64,000 nt of DNA, from contig VBMV01000050.1 of the NCBI GenBank assembly GCA_005878835.1, forward strand, positions 1 to 64,000, in the 5' to 3' direction. Shown in pieces: positions 38,446 to 49,300 of the stretch. Each line of letters opens with the position of its first letter. Within the stretch, counting starts at the first letter, position 1. The notes beneath the pieces were generated by a model. It was not told where the DNA came from. It searched no databases and saw only the letters and a list, made by a program, of their open reading frames with translations. Position numbers and translations under genes: made by a program. This stretch comes from Gammaproteobacteria bacterium. GTDB taxonomy: Bacteria > Pseudomonadota > Gammaproteobacteria > Steroidobacterales > Steroidobacteraceae.

Positions 38446-39763
38446 GCAGCAGCGAGCCGGTGCGGATGCCGCCGCGCACGTCACGATCGTCGCCCAGCGC
38501 CACGATGTGCCGGTACATGGGCCTCAGGTTCCCGGCGATGGTGATCTCGTGCACCGGGTACGCGATGGCGCCACGCTCCACCCAGAAACCGCTCGCGCCG
38601 CGCGAGTAGTCCCCGGTCACGCCGTTCACGCCCTGTCCCATCAACTCGGTCACCAGGAGCCCGGTGTCCAGGCGCTGGAGGAACCCCGCCGCATCCAGCG
38701 CTCCCTGCGCGCTGCTCACGATGAGGTTGTGAATGCCCCCGGCGTTGCCGGTGGTGGTCAGCCCCAGGCGCCGCGCGGAATAGCTGCTGAGCACGTAGCC
38801 GCTGAGCACCCCGTCGCGCACCAGCTCGCGATCGCGCGTGGCGGCGCCCTCCTGGTCGAACGGGCTGCTGGCGAGGCCTTTGCGGATGTGGGGCCGCTCG
38901 TGCATCTGCAGGAACGCCGGAAAGATCTGCTCCCCGGCCGCGTTCAGCAGGAACGAGGACTTGCGGTACTGGCTGGTGCCGCTGATCGCGCCGACGAAGT
39001 GTCTGAACAGGCCGCGCGCCATGTCGGGCGTGAAGGCCACCGGGACCTTGCGGGTGCTGAGGCGGCGCGCACCGAGCCGCGCCACAGCGCGTACACCTGC
39101 GGTGCGGCCGACGCCGGCGACGGTTTCCAGCTCCGCCGGGTCGCGCGCGATGGTGAACCAGTAGTCGCGCTGCATGTCATCGCCGGCCTGTGCGACGAGC
39201 GAGCAGCTGACCGAATGGCTGCTGGCCGAGTAGCCGGCGAGAAAGCCGAGCGAGTTGCCGTAGACACCGGTGTGGCGCTGACTGCTCACGGAGGCGCCCT
39301 CGGAGTTGGTGATGCGCGGGTCTACACCCAGGCCCGCGGCCTCACATTCGCGCGCCAGCTCGATCGCGCGCTCCGGGGTGAGGTCCCAGGCGTGATCGAG
39401 ATCGAGATCGGGGATCTCGCGGGCCAGCGCGCCGGGGTCCACCAGCCCGGCATACGGATCCTCGGCGGTGTAACGGGCGATCGCACAGGCCTTTTCCACC
39501 GTCTCGCGCACCGCGGCAGCCGCCAGGTCCGCGGTGCTCGCCGAGCCCTTGCGCTGCCCGAAGTAGACGGTCACTCCGAGGCCGCGGTCGCGCTGATACT
39601 CGAGCGTGTCGACCTCGCGCAGCCGCACGCTCACCGACAGCCCCTGGGCGAGCGAGGCGTCGGCTTCGCACTGCGACGCGCCCCGGCGGCGCGCTTCCTC
39701 GAGCACGAGACTGGCGACGTCGGCGAGTTGCCGGGTTGCCTCGGATGCGGGCGGTGGTTGCAT
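38417..39763 (-). CDS. pmbA: Metalloprotease PmbA/TldE
   Basis: QCEADASLAQGLSVSVRLREVDTLEYQRDRGLGVTVYFGQRKGSASTADL; SSYSARRLGLTTTGNAGGIHNL; LVTELMGQGVNGVTGDYSRGASGFWVERG. Confidence 0.97.
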   Translation of the reverse strand: MQPPPASEATRQLADVASLVLEEARRRGASQCEADASLAQGLSVSVRLREVDTLEYQRDRGLGVTVYFGQRKGSASTADLAAAAVRETVEKACAIARYTAEDPYAGLVDPGALAREIPDLDLDHAWDLTPERAIELARECEAAGLGVDPRITNSEGASVSSQRHTGVYGNSLGFLAGYSASSHSVSCSLVAQAGDDMQRDYWFTIARDPAELETVAGVGRTAGVRAVARLGARRLSTRKVPVAFTPDMARGLFRHFVGAISGTSQYRKSSFLLNAAGEQIFPAFLQMHERPHIRKGLASSPFDQEGAATRDRELVRDGVLSGYVLSSYSARRLGLTTTGNAGGIHNLIVSSAQGALDAAGFLQRLDTGLLVTELMGQGVNGVTGDYSRGASGFWVERGAIAYPVHEITIAGNLRPMYRHIVALGDDRDVRGGIRTGSLLLSEMTIAGE

Positions 39764-39846
39764 GGTGCGTGATTCGCGTGAGCGTTAGGCTTAAATTGTA
39801 GCTCACCGCCTGGCACCGCAGCGGTGAGCGCAGCAACGAGCCGCCC

Positions 39847-40377
39847 GTGACCGCCGCACCGCACGACCGCGAAGATGCCGACGAGACCCCGCGACCTCCC
39901 AGCAAGAGCGCGCGCAAGCGCGCGGCTCACGCCGCCCAGGACCTGGGCGAGGCGCTGGTGCGCCTGCGCGAGGCGGAGCTCGAGGCGCTGCAGCTGCCGG
40001 AGGCTCTGGGGGAGGCGATCCGCGCGGCGCGCCACATCACCAGCCGCGCGGGGGCGGCGCGCCAGCGCCAGTACATCGGCAAGCTGATGCGCGCGGTGGA
40101 CGTGGAGCCGATCCGCGCCGCGCTCGCCGCCCACAGCGAACGTGCCGCGCGCGAGAGCGAGCGTTTCAAGCGCGTCAGCGCCTGGCGCGAGCGGCTGATC
40201 GCTGAAGGGCCCACGGCCCTGGCGGAGCTGGCGCGCTGGCGACCGGATCTCGATCGAGCTCAATGGGCCCGGCGTGTCAGCGCCGCCCAGACTGAACGCC
40301 GCCGCAGCGCCGGCGCCGGCGCGGCCGCCAGAGAGCTGTTTCGCGCGCTGCGCACATTGTTCGATACAATGCCGTGA
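39847..40377 (+). CDS. darP: Ribosome biogenesis factor DarP (YjgA)
   Basis: [24 protein letters not shown]..., [24 protein letters not shown]; adjacent to pmbA. Confidence 0.93.
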   Translation: MTAAPHDREDADETPRPPSKSARKRAAHAAQDLGEALVRLREAELEALQLPEALGEAIRAARHITSRAGAARQRQYIGKLMRAVDVEPIRAALAAHSERAARESERFKRVSAWRERLIAEGPTALAELARWRPDLDRAQWARRVSAAQTERRRSAGAGAAARELFRALRTLFDTMP

Positions 40378-40877
40378 TGAAACCGCTCGTCGGCATCATC
40401 ATGGGCTCATCGTCCGACTGGCAGACGCTGCAGTCCGCCGCGGAGGCGTTGGACAAGCTCGCGATCCCCTACGAGGTGCGCGTCGTGTCCGCGCACCGTA
40501 CCCCCGACCTGCTGTTCGAATACGCCTCCGGGGCGCGCGAGCGGGGACTCGAGGTGCTGATCGCCGGCGCCGGCGGTGCCGCGCACCTGCCCGGCATGAC
40601 CGCCGCCAAGACGATCCTGCCGGTGCTCGGCGTACCGGTGCAGTCGAAGTCCCTGGGGGGACTGGATTCACTGCTGTCCATCGTGCAGATGCCGGCCGGC
40701 GTGCCGGTGGCGACGTTCGCGATCGGCGCAGCGGGGGCGACCAACGCCGCGCTGTGTGCGGCAGCGATCCTCGCCAACCGCCACCCCGCCATCGCCACGG
40801 CGCTGGAAGCCTATCGCGAACGCCAGACCGCCGGCGTGCTCGGCAACCCGGATCCGCGCGCGACGCCGCGCACATGA
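40377..40877 (+). CDS. purE: N5-carboxyaminoimidazole ribonucleotide mutase
   Basis: [71 protein letters not shown]. Confidence 0.97.
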   Translation: MKPLVGIIMGSSSDWQTLQSAAEALDKLAIPYEVRVVSAHRTPDLLFEYASGARERGLEVLIAGAGGAAHLPGMTAAKTILPVLGVPVQSKSLGGLDSLLSIVQMPAGVPVATFAIGAAGATNAALCAAAILANRHPAIATALEAYRERQTAGVLGNPDPRATPRT

Positions 40878-41980
40878 CGGTCGGCATCGTGGGCGCCGGC
40901 CAGCTCGGCCGCATGCTCGCTTTGGCGGGCTATCCGCTCGGGCTCGACTTCCTGTGTCTGGACCCCTCGCGGCAGGCGCCCGCGGGCCGGGTCGCCCCCC
41001 TGCTGCAGGGCGCCTTCACCGACCACGCGCTCCTCGGCCGTCTCGCGCGGCGCTGTGAGGTCCTGACCTTCGACTGGGAGAACGTGTCGGTTGCGAGCCT
41101 GCGCGCCGTGGCGCGCCTGCACGGCGCGCGTATCTGTCCGCCGATCGCGGCGCTCGCCGCCGGCCAGGACCGGGTGGCCGAGAAACGACTGTTCGAGCGC
41201 CTCGGGATCCCCACCACCCGCTGGCGCGCCGTGAGCTCACGCGCGCAGCTGACACGCGCCATCGCCGCCATCGGCCTGCCCGGTGTCCTCAAGACGCGCC
41301 GGTTCGGCTACGACGGCAAGGGTCAGGCCGTGATCCGCACGGCCGCGGACGCCCGGCGGGCCTGGAGCGCCCTGGGCGCGGCGCCGCTGCTGTACGAGGA
41401 GTGGATCCCGTTTGATTGCGAGGCGTCGATCATCGGGGCGCGCAGCGTCAGCGGCCAGCTCGCGGTCTATCCGCTGTGCGGCAACGTCCACGGCGCTGGT
41501 GTCCTGCGACTCACCTGCGCGCCTTTCGGCCCGCCGCGCTGGCAGCGTCTGGCCGCGCGCTATCTCACGCGCGTGCTGGCGCACTTTCGTTACACCGGCA
41601 TCCTGACCATCGAGTTCTTCGTGCGCCGCGGCGGGCTCATCGCCAACGAGATGGCGCCGCGCGTGCACAACTCCGGACACTGGACCATCGAGGGCGCCGC
41701 CACCAGTCAGTTCGAGAATCACCTGCGCGCCATCCTCGACCTGCCGCTCGGCGCCACGCGAGCGCTCGGGCACAGCGCCATGATCAATCTCATCGGGCAG
41801 ATGCCCCCACGCGCAACCCTGCTGGCGCTGGCAGGGGTGCACCTGCACGACTACGGCAAGGAGGGGCGCCCCGGGCGCAAGGTGGGTCACTGCACCGTCG
41901 TCGAGCCGACCCCCGCCCGGCGTGACGCTCGCGCGCGACGCCTGCTCAAGGATTTGGCCGTCGGCGTTCGCATCCCGTAA
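40874..41980 (+). CDS. purK: 5-(carboxyamino)imidazole ribonucleotide synthase
   Basis: [74 protein letters not shown]. Confidence 0.97.
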   Translation: MTVGIVGAGQLGRMLALAGYPLGLDFLCLDPSRQAPAGRVAPLLQGAFTDHALLGRLARRCEVLTFDWENVSVASLRAVARLHGARICPPIAALAAGQDRVAEKRLFERLGIPTTRWRAVSSRAQLTRAIAAIGLPGVLKTRRFGYDGKGQAVIRTAADARRAWSALGAAPLLYEEWIPFDCEASIIGARSVSGQLAVYPLCGNVHGAGVLRLTCAPFGPPRWQRLAARYLTRVLAHFRYTGILTIEFFVRRGGLIANEMAPRVHNSGHWTIEGAATSQFENHLRAILDLPLGATRALGHSAMINLIGQMPPRATLLALAGVHLHDYGKEGRPGRKVGHCTVVEPTPARRDARARRLLKDLAVGVRIP

Positions 41981-42002
41981 CATCGGCTGCGAGCCAACAA
42001 GC

Positions 42003-43397
42003 ATGTATCTGGAACCCTTCAAGCTCAAGGAGTTGCCGTTCCGGCTGAGCCCGGACCCCCAGTTCCTGTACCTGTCGAAGCAGCACGCCCGCGCCAAGGC
42101 GTACATGGAATCGACCATCTGGTTCACCGACGGCTTCGTGGTGATCACCGGGGAGATCGGTTCGGGCAAGACCACGCTGATCGAATCCTTCCTCAAGGAA
42201 GTGCCGGCGGACGTGGTGGTGGCGCAGATCAACCAGACGCAGGTGTCGGCCATCGACTTCCTGCAGGCGGTGCTGGTGCAGTTCGGCTTCTCGCCCTTCA
42301 AGATGCGCAAGGCCGAGCTCATCAGCACGGTCAACAACTTCCTGGTCGAGCAGTACGCCGCCGGGCGCAAGGTGCTGCTGATCGTCGATGAGGCACAGAA
42401 CCTCACCATGCGCGTGCTGGAGGAAATCCGCCTGCTGTCGGGCGTGGAGACCACCAAGGACAAGGTGCTGCGGATCATTCTCGCAGGACAGCCCGAGCTC
42501 AACGACAAGCTCGACGCGCCCGAGCTCGCCCAGCTCATGCAGCGCGTGCGGCTGCGCTTCCACCTGCATACGCTGTCGGAAGTGGAAACGCGCAGCTACA
42601 TTCAGCACCGGCTGGACGTCGCCGGAGCCGGGGACCGCGAGATTTTCGCCGCCGATACCTTCGCCGAGGTGTTTCGCTACTGCGGCGGCGTACCGCGACT
42701 GATCAATACGCTGTGCGATACCGCCATGATGGCCGCCTACACTTCGGATCGCAGCACGGTCACGCGCGCGGACATCATCAGCGCGGTGCGCGAGCTGCAG
42801 TGGGTCGAGTACTCCGCGCGCCCCCAGCCGCAGCCCCCCGAGGCCGGCGGCGCGGCGCCCGGCGCGGTGCCCGGTGCGGCGCCCGGCGCGGCGCCCGGTG
42901 CGGCGCCCGGCGCGGCGCCTGCCGCGACTCCCGAGCCGGGCGCCGCCATGGGCCGTCTGCTGGTGGCGACCGACGGGCGCACGGTGCAGGAAATCACCCT
43001 GCGCATCGGCCGGGTCATCATCGGGCGCATTCCCGACAACGACGTGCAGATCGACAGTCGCTTCATCAGCCGTCATCACTGCCAGGTGATCACCACGGCG
43101 CATTCCTGCGTGATCGAGGACCTCAACAGCACCAACGGGATTTACGTGAAATCCAACCGCGTCCGCCGCCATCACCTCAACGACGGCGACGTCGTGCTGA
43201 TCGGCAAGCACGAGCTGATTTACGTGGATGAGCGCGCGGCGCGTGGCCGCGGAAGTTTCAGCGAGACGGTGCCGCACCTCGACGCCGAGGGCGAAGCGCC
43301 GGCACACCCGTCCGCGCAGCGCACGGTGCCCACGCTGCAGCCGACGTCGAAGGCCGGCCAGGTGCCGACAGTGCAGGAGCCGGCGCCCCTCAAGTAG
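42003..43397 (+). CDS. ExeA/GspA-like AAA ATPase fused to a C-terminal FHA domain
   Basis: MYLEPFKLKELPFRLSPDPQFLYLSKQHARAKAYMESTIWFTDGFVVITGEIGSGKTTLIESFL; LLIVDEAQNL; FHA GRIPDNDVQIDSRFISRHHCQVI..NSTNGIYVKSNRV. Confidence 0.9.
   Translation: MYLEPFKLKELPFRLSPDPQFLYLSKQHARAKAYMESTIWFTDGFVVITGEIGSGKTTLIESFLKEVPADVVVAQINQTQVSAIDFLQAVLVQFGFSPFKMRKAELISTVNNFLVEQYAAGRKVLLIVDEAQNLTMRVLEEIRLLSGVETTKDKVLRIILAGQPELNDKLDAPELAQLMQRVRLRFHLHTLSEVETRSYIQHRLDVAGAGDREIFAADTFAEVFRYCGGVPRLINTLCDTAMMAAYTSDRSTVTRADIISAVRELQWVEYSARPQPQPPEAGGAAPGAVPGAAPGAAPGAAPGAAPAATPEPGAAMGRLLVATDGRTVQEITLRIGRVIIGRIPDNDVQIDSRFISRHHCQVITTAHSCVIEDLNSTNGIYVKSNRVRRHHLNDGDVVLIGKHELIYVDERAARGRGSFSETVPHLDAEGEAPAHPSAQRTVPTLQPTSKAGQVPTVQEPAPLK
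42847..42930 (+). repeat. In-frame GGCGCGGCGCCCGGTGCGGCGCCC tandem repeats encoding (P-G-A-A)n
   Basis: Translates as GGAAPGAVPGAAPGAAPGAAPGAAPAA inside the ATPase-FHA linker. Confidence 0.85.
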
Positions 43398-43400
43398 CCG

Positions 43401-43652
43401 TTAGCGCGGCTTTTCTTCGCCGAGCGAATCCGGGTTCGCATACTGGGAGCGCAGCTGGCGGTAATCGCGCCGCCGCAGCAGCACGACCATCCCGCCGACC
43501 AGGGTCACCAGACCGAGCAGGCCGGTGAGCAGACTCAACCCGCCGCGCGAGGCGAGCAGGTAGCTGGCGATGAGCGCCAGGACGCCGCAGGTTATGTAAA
43601 ACCACGGCAGACTCTCGTAAACGGGATGAGAGAAGCGGTGGCTGTGCTGTGG
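43401..43652 (-). CDS. Small two-TM membrane protein
   Basis: MPQHSHRFSHPVYESLPWFYITCGVLALIASYLLASRGGLSLLTGLLGLVTLVGGMVVLLRRRDYRQLRSQYANPDSLGEEKPR; start approximate (upstream MGGMPQ at 43664 also possible). Confidence 0.65.
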   Translation of the reverse strand, partial: PQHSHRFSHPVYESLPWFYITCGVLALIASYLLASRGGLSLLTGLLGLVTLVGGMVVLLRRRDYRQLRSQYANPDSLGEEKPR

Positions 43653-43712
43653 CATGCCACCCATCGTATCGCGAGCGGCCCCGAAGTTGGAACCGCCGCG
43701 ATCACATTCGCG

Positions 43713-43877
43713 TCAGCCGAGGCCGAAGAGCTCGACGAGCCGCTCGAGCAGGGAGGGTTTCCAGCCGTCGACGCGAAAGTCCCCCTGAGGCACTGCGGCG
43801 CGTCGGCTGACTTCCGCCAGCAGCTCCGCGGGCAGGTTGAGCTTCGGGGACTCGAGAGTGGCGTCGTCGGCGTACAT
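43713..43877 (-). CDS. Small hypothetical protein (54 aa), absent from the ORF track
   Basis: MYADDATLESPKLNLPAELLAEVSRRAAVPQGDFRVDGWKPSLLERLVELFGLG*; SD-like AAAGGA ~9 nt upstream of ATG. Confidence 0.55.
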   Translation of the reverse strand: MYADDATLESPKLNLPAELLAEVSRRAAVPQGDFRVDGWKPSLLERLVELFGLG

Positions 43878-44042
43878 CGGACATTCCTTTACGTGCTACG
43901 TGGGTTGCACTCGCCCGATGCACGTTACGGACTCGCGACCCGAACGGGTGTGTGGAAAATCACAGCTTCGTCATGGATCCGATTATGTCGCGGTAAGTGT
44001 GTACCGGGTACGTGACTCCGCGCGGCGACAGTAGGTACGCCC

Positions 44043-45497
44043 TCAAGCGGTACCGCCGACCGTGAGTCCTTCGATCCTCAGCGTCGGCTGACCGACGCCG
44101 ACCGGCACGCTCTGTCCGTCCTTGCCGCAGGTCCCAACACCGTCGTCGAGCCTCAGGTCGTTGCCGACCATCGAGACGCGCGTCAGCACGTCCGGACCGT
44201 TGCCGATCAGGGTCGCGCCCTTCAGCGGCGCACCCACACGGCCGTTCTCGATGGCATACGCCTCGCTGGCCGAGAACACGAACTTGCCGGAGGTGATATC
44301 CACCTGCCCGCCGCCGAAATTGACCGCGTAAATGCCGCGCTGCACCGAGCGGATGATTTCCTCGGGTGCATGCGGCCCGGGCCGCATGTAGGTGTTGGTC
44401 ATGCGCGGCAGGGTCATGTGCGCGAAAGACTCGCGTCGGCCGTTGCCGGTCGGGTGCGCGCCCATCAGCCGGGCGTTCAACCGGTCCTGCATGTAGCCGC
44501 GCAGCACCCCGTTCTCGATCAGGGTGGTGCACTGGGTCGGCGTGCCCTCGTCGTCGATGTTGAGTGAGCCGCGGCGCGCGGCGAGCGTGCCGTCATCGAC
44601 CACCGTGCACTCGGGCGCCGCCACCTGCTCGCCGATGCGGCCGGCGAATGCGGAGGTGCCCTTGCGGTTGAAGTCACCTTCCAGCCCATGCCCGATCGCC
44701 TCGTGCAGCAGGATCCCCGGCCAGCCCGGACCCAGCACCACCGTCATGGTGCCGGCCGGTGCCGGCCGCGCCTCGAGATTGACGAGCGCCTGGCGGACGG
44801 CTTCACGCGCCAGGGCGAGCGGCCGCTCGCCTGCGACGAGCTCGGCGAGCGAATAGCGGCCGCCGGCGCCGGCGTAGCCCTGTTCACGCCGGCCGCCCTG
44901 CTCCACCAGCACCGAGACGTTGAAACGCACCAGCGGACGCACGTCCGCGGCCAGCTCCCCGTCGCTGGTGGCGATGAGCACCACTTCGTGCACGGCGACC
45001 ACGCTGGCGGTGACGTGCACGACGCGCGGATCGATGCGCCGCGCCTCGCGATCGACACGTTCGAGCCAGGCGATCTTGTCCGGGGTGGCGAGCGCGGCCG
45101 CGGGGTCCGCCGGCAGATACAGCCGATGCCCGGTTTTCGCCCGCCAGGCACTGACGCGCCGCTCGCCGCCATGCGACGCGATGGCACGCGCGGCACGCGA
45201 GGCCTCCTCCAGCGCCGGCAGCACGATCTCGTCCGAGTAGGCGAATCCGGTCTTCTCTCCGGCGAGCGCCCGCACGCCAACCCCCTGCTCGATGCTGGCG
45301 CTGCCGTCCTTGACCATGCCGTCCTCGAGCGACCAGGACTCCTGGTGCGCGAGCTGGAAGTACAGATCGGCGAAATCCACCGAGTGCGCGAGCACCTCCC
45401 CGAACACCCGGTCGAGGCGCCCATCATCGAGACCGCTCGGCCGCAGGATGAGGTCGCGGGCCAGCTTCAGCGGGTCGCCAGGCGGGGAATCACTCAT
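44043..45497 (-). CDS. tldD: Metalloprotease TldD
   Basis: [80 protein letters not shown] (HExxxH); LTVGGTA C terminus. Confidence 0.98.
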   Translation of the reverse strand: MSDSPPGDPLKLARDLILRPSGLDDGRLDRVFGEVLAHSVDFADLYFQLAHQESWSLEDGMVKDGSASIEQGVGVRALAGEKTGFAYSDEIVLPALEEASRAARAIASHGGERRVSAWRAKTGHRLYLPADPAAALATPDKIAWLERVDREARRIDPRVVHVTASVVAVHEVVLIATSDGELAADVRPLVRFNVSVLVEQGGRREQGYAGAGGRYSLAELVAGERPLALAREAVRQALVNLEARPAPAGTMTVVLGPGWPGILLHEAIGHGLEGDFNRKGTSAFAGRIGEQVAAPECTVVDDGTLAARRGSLNIDDEGTPTQCTTLIENGVLRGYMQDRLNARLMGAHPTGNGRRESFAHMTLPRMTNTYMRPGPHAPEEIIRSVQRGIYAVNFGGGQVDITSGKFVFSASEAYAIENGRVGAPLKGATLIGNGPDVLTRVSMVGNDLRLDDGVGTCGKDGQSVPVGVGQPTLRIEGLTVGGTA

Positions 45498-45508
45498 GGG
45501 CGCCTCAC

Positions 45509-46336
45509 TCACGAAGGTGTATTTGCGTCCACCAGGACGCGGTGCAGCAGCGCCGGGAAGCTCTCGCGCACGCCCGTCTGCTGCGCCAGATCCACCTCCG
45601 CCACCGCGCAGCCGCGGCCGCGCGGCACGCGCTGCAGGACTCGTCCCCAATAATCCACGATCATGCTGTCGCCGTAAGTCTCGCGTCCATTGGGATGGAA
45701 GCCGGACTGCGCCGGCGCCACGACGTAACAGAGGTTCTCGATGGCCCGGGCGCGCACCAGGGTCTCCCAGTGCGCCCGCCCGGTGGGGCTGGTGAACGCC
45801 GAGGGCACCGCCAGTAGTTGCGCGCCGGCCGCGCTCAGGTGCCGGTACAGCTCCGGAAACCTCACGTCGTAGCATACCGACAGCCCCAGCCGGCCGGCCG
45901 GCGTGTCAATTACCGCGGCACTCGTGCCGGGAGCGACGTGCGCCGACTCCCGGTAGCTCTCGGCGCGCCCGGGAATGTCGACATCGAACAGGTGGATCTT
46001 GTCGTAGCGGGCGACGCGCCGCCCGTCGCTGTCGTATACCAGCGAGGCGGCCGCCACGCGCCCGTCGGCGGCGCCGCGCAGCGGTATCGTGCCGCCCACG
46101 ATCCACAGTCGCAGGCGCCGCGCGCTCGCTGCCAGGAAATCCTGCACCGCCCCGCTCCCGTCCGCTTCCGCCACGGCGCGCTTGTCGGCGTCCTTCAGGC
46201 CCATGAAGGAGAAATTCTCCGGCAGCGCCGCGAGTCGTGCGCCGCGGCCCGCCGCATCCTCGAGCAGCGCGCGCGCCTGCTCGAGGTTCGCCGGCACCTC
46301 GGGCCCGGACGTCATCTGAATTGCGGCCACCTTCAT
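45509..46336 (-). CDS. Carbon-nitrogen hydrolase (nitrilase family)
   Basis: [69 protein letters not shown] (Glu-Lys-Cys triad). Confidence 0.95.
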   Translation of the reverse strand: MKVAAIQMTSGPEVPANLEQARALLEDAAGRGARLAALPENFSFMGLKDADKRAVAEADGSGAVQDFLAASARRLRLWIVGGTIPLRGAADGRVAAASLVYDSDGRRVARYDKIHLFDVDIPGRAESYRESAHVAPGTSAAVIDTPAGRLGLSVCYDVRFPELYRHLSAAGAQLLAVPSAFTSPTGRAHWETLVRARAIENLCYVVAPAQSGFHPNGRETYGDSMIVDYWGRVLQRVPRGRGCAVAEVDLAQQTGVRESFPALLHRVLVDANTPS

Positions 46337-46344
46337 CCGTCACC

Positions 46345-49300
46345 TCATTCCGCAGGCGTCACGATCGGCTCAACCCAGGTGCCGCGCAAACGCAGCGCGG
46401 CACGCGAGCGATCCGCGGTCGAGCCGTTGAACAACTCGCGCATGGACAGCCACGCTGCCGCAACCCTGGGCGTCGGGCCGAGGCGGCGCACGGCAGCCGG
46501 CAGACGCTCCTCGCCACGCAGGATCCAAGCCTGCTCATCGTAGTCCTGCGCCAGCAGACCGGTGCGCCCGCGCACCAGGATCTCCGCGTCACCGTCGAAG
46601 TGCAGGTCAGAGGTCGTCGCCTGCCCGTCGTGCAGCACGAAGTCCGCCGTCAGGCTCGAGAAGCTCAGCCCGGGGCTCATTCCTTTGGTCAGCGCCGGCA
46701 CGACCAGCAGCGCGAAAGGAACGCCCGCGGAAGGCGCCCCCGCCGCGCGCGTGACACCCTGCTCGAGCTGCATATGGAGGCGTCCGTCGAGGGTTGCAAG
46801 GGAGCTGGGCGCCTGCTGCGGCCATTGCAACTCGCCCTGCAGCCGCCCGTGGCTCGCGTCGAGCTCCGGCCGGAAGCCGAAGGCGGACAGCGTGGCCGCG
46901 GCATTGCGGCTCTCGAGGCTGAACTGCAGGCGGCACACGCCATCCCGGCACTGCAGCGTGCCGCGCGTGTCCTCGTTGTCGCCGGCCAGGTGCAACTCGC
47001 TCACCTCGAGCGCGTCCGCCTGGGCTGCGAGCAGCGCGTCGAACCTGCCGAGGGAATGGCCCTGCCACTGCAGATTCTCGATGGAGAGTTGGGCGGCAGG
47101 CGCGAGCGCCGCCAGCATTGCTGCCCCGAGTGCGGCGTCGCCGGGTTGCGCCAGGTTGAGCCTGGCAAGCTGCACCAGCGCCGGATGTGCGCCGCTCACC
47201 ACCGCCGGCCAGCGCACCGTGCCGGAGAAGTCCGCGGACTGCAGCTGCAGCTGTCCGCCCGCGCGGCTTGCCTGCCCCGTGAGGCTCACCTCCGGGTAGC
47301 TGCGCTCCCCGGCGATGAGCTGGGAGGTCGTCAGCCGCGCGCTCACCGCCGGCAGCGCCGCATCCCGGCCGATCTGCCGCCACAGCGCCAGATACGCCGG
47401 CAGGTCGAGGCGGTTGACGTGACCTTCCAGCCACAGCCCCGGCTCCGCGGGCGGCGTCGGTGCCGTGGAGGCGAGACGAACCGCGCCGCGCTCGATGCGC
47501 CACAGCTCACCGCTGCGGCTGAGCGCCGCCCAGGCGTGCAGCCGCTCGCCGAGGCTCAGTCGCAACTGCCCGGCGTCGGCACCGGCCTGTACTTCGACGT
47601 GCAGCGGCAGCAGCGCGCCCTGCGCCTTGGCAAAGGGCTCGGGCAGGCGGCTACTGACGCCGATCAGGTTCGAATCGGCGCGCACGCGCCAGCGCGCACT
47701 GCCCGCATCCGCCGCCGGCAGGAAACTGAGCAGCGCGCTCCATTCGGCGCTGCCCGCGAGCTGGGCATCGTCGCTCGCTCCGGCCGCCAGCACCGCCTGC
47801 CGCACGTCCACCAGACCGCGCCCGGAAATCACCAGTGCGGTGACGTCGGGGTCGCGCCGCTCCGCGACGCCGAGGCTGACCGGACCGCCCAGCCACTGCC
47901 CGGTCAGGGTCGAGGGCTGCAGGTGGCCGGCCGCAAAGGCGAGCGTGCCGCGTAGCGCATCGATCGGCGGCAGGCCCGCCACCGCATGCAGCTGCGCGCC
48001 ATCGAGCACCGCCGTGACGCGCGTACGTACGCGCGGCTGGCGAACCAGCATGTCGACATCGAGCAGCGTGTCACCGCGCACATCGACATCCTGCAGCCCG
48101 GGGGCGTAGGCGCTGAGCTGCGGGTGTTGACGCAGCCACGCCAGCGCCTGCTGCGCGCTGCCGGTGACGCGCCCGGCGAGATGCATGGCGCGACCGCGCG
48201 CGTCCCACTCGGCACTCGCCGCGACCAGTTGGAACGTCCCGACCTGCCCGCCGTCGATCGTCGCATGCATGCGCGGGCCGTGCCACTCGATGCGCGCATC
48301 CAGATGCTGCGTATCGGGCCAGGGATCGGAGCCTGCCAGGGTCGCGTCGCGCAGCCCCACAGCGCCCCGGAACTCGGTGCCGCCGCGGCTCCAGGGCGGT
48401 TGGGCCGCAGTGAGCGGTCCGCGCCACTCGAGATCCGCGCTCGCGATGCGCCCGGCGGTGAGCTGGGCGGCAGGGGCGCCGAACGCGGCCAGCGCGCGGG
48501 CGCCCAGCAGCCGGGCGAGCAACGCCACGTCGGCGTCCCGGACAGCGACGTGCGCGTTGATCTGCGGCTGCCGGCCGGCGGCCGCGGCGCCGATCGCGCC
48601 GCTGGCGGCAACACTCAGCTGCGCGCGCCGGACCTCGAGGTCATCGGTGCTCACCTGCCAGCCGCCGCCGTCGGCGGCGATGGCGAGGCGCGCGCCGATC
48701 GCAACATTGTCGAGCACGAGGGGCTCCTCGCGCGCCAGGGTGAGCTGCGCCGCGTGCGCCTGCAGATCGGCCACCAGGCGCGCGTCGGCTCCCGCTACGT
48801 GCCCGGTCAGTCCGGTGAGCACCATGTCGCGCGAGGGCGTTGCGAGCGTGACGTTTTCCAGTTGTGCGGAAGTTCGCAGACGTACGCCCCCGGGGCGGCC
48901 CGCATTCCAGTCGAACGCCAGCTCGCGCACCGCGCCGCTCAAGGCCACCTGCGCGAGCGGCAGCTGCGGGGCATACCAGCGCGCGATGGCGGCGACCACG
49001 GGAAGCGGCGCGGATTGCAGCGTGCCGTGCGCCCAGGCGGCGTCGGTGGCGGCGTCGACGCTCAGGGTCGCGGGCGCAGATGCGGGCGCGCCGATCTCGA
49101 GCGCGTGCGCCTCGAGGCGCCAGTGCCCGCCGAGCCGCGCTAGCCGCCACGCACCGCTCAGCCGCCCGACGGTGAGCGCCGCGGCGCCGGCGACCGGCGC
49201 CCTCCACTGGAGCGCCTGCGCCAGCACCGTGCCGTCGGCGACGAGGAGGCGTCCCTGCGCGAATTCGGTGTGCAGCTCGAGGTTGCCCCGGCCCGCTTGC

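Noticed and set aside
43713-45497. tldD plus the 54-aa ORF as a RiPP (microcin B17-like) cluster
   Set aside because: The small ORF lacks a Cys/Ser/Thr/Gly-rich core, no cyclodehydratase or export genes are nearby, and tldD sits in its ordinary housekeeping neighbourhood (nitrilase-yhdP-rng-maf).
46237-47955. 572-aa plus-strand ORF opposite yhdP/nitrilase
   Set aside because: Antisense to recognisable genes; Arg/Gln/His/Ala-rich shadow translation with no domain-like motifs.
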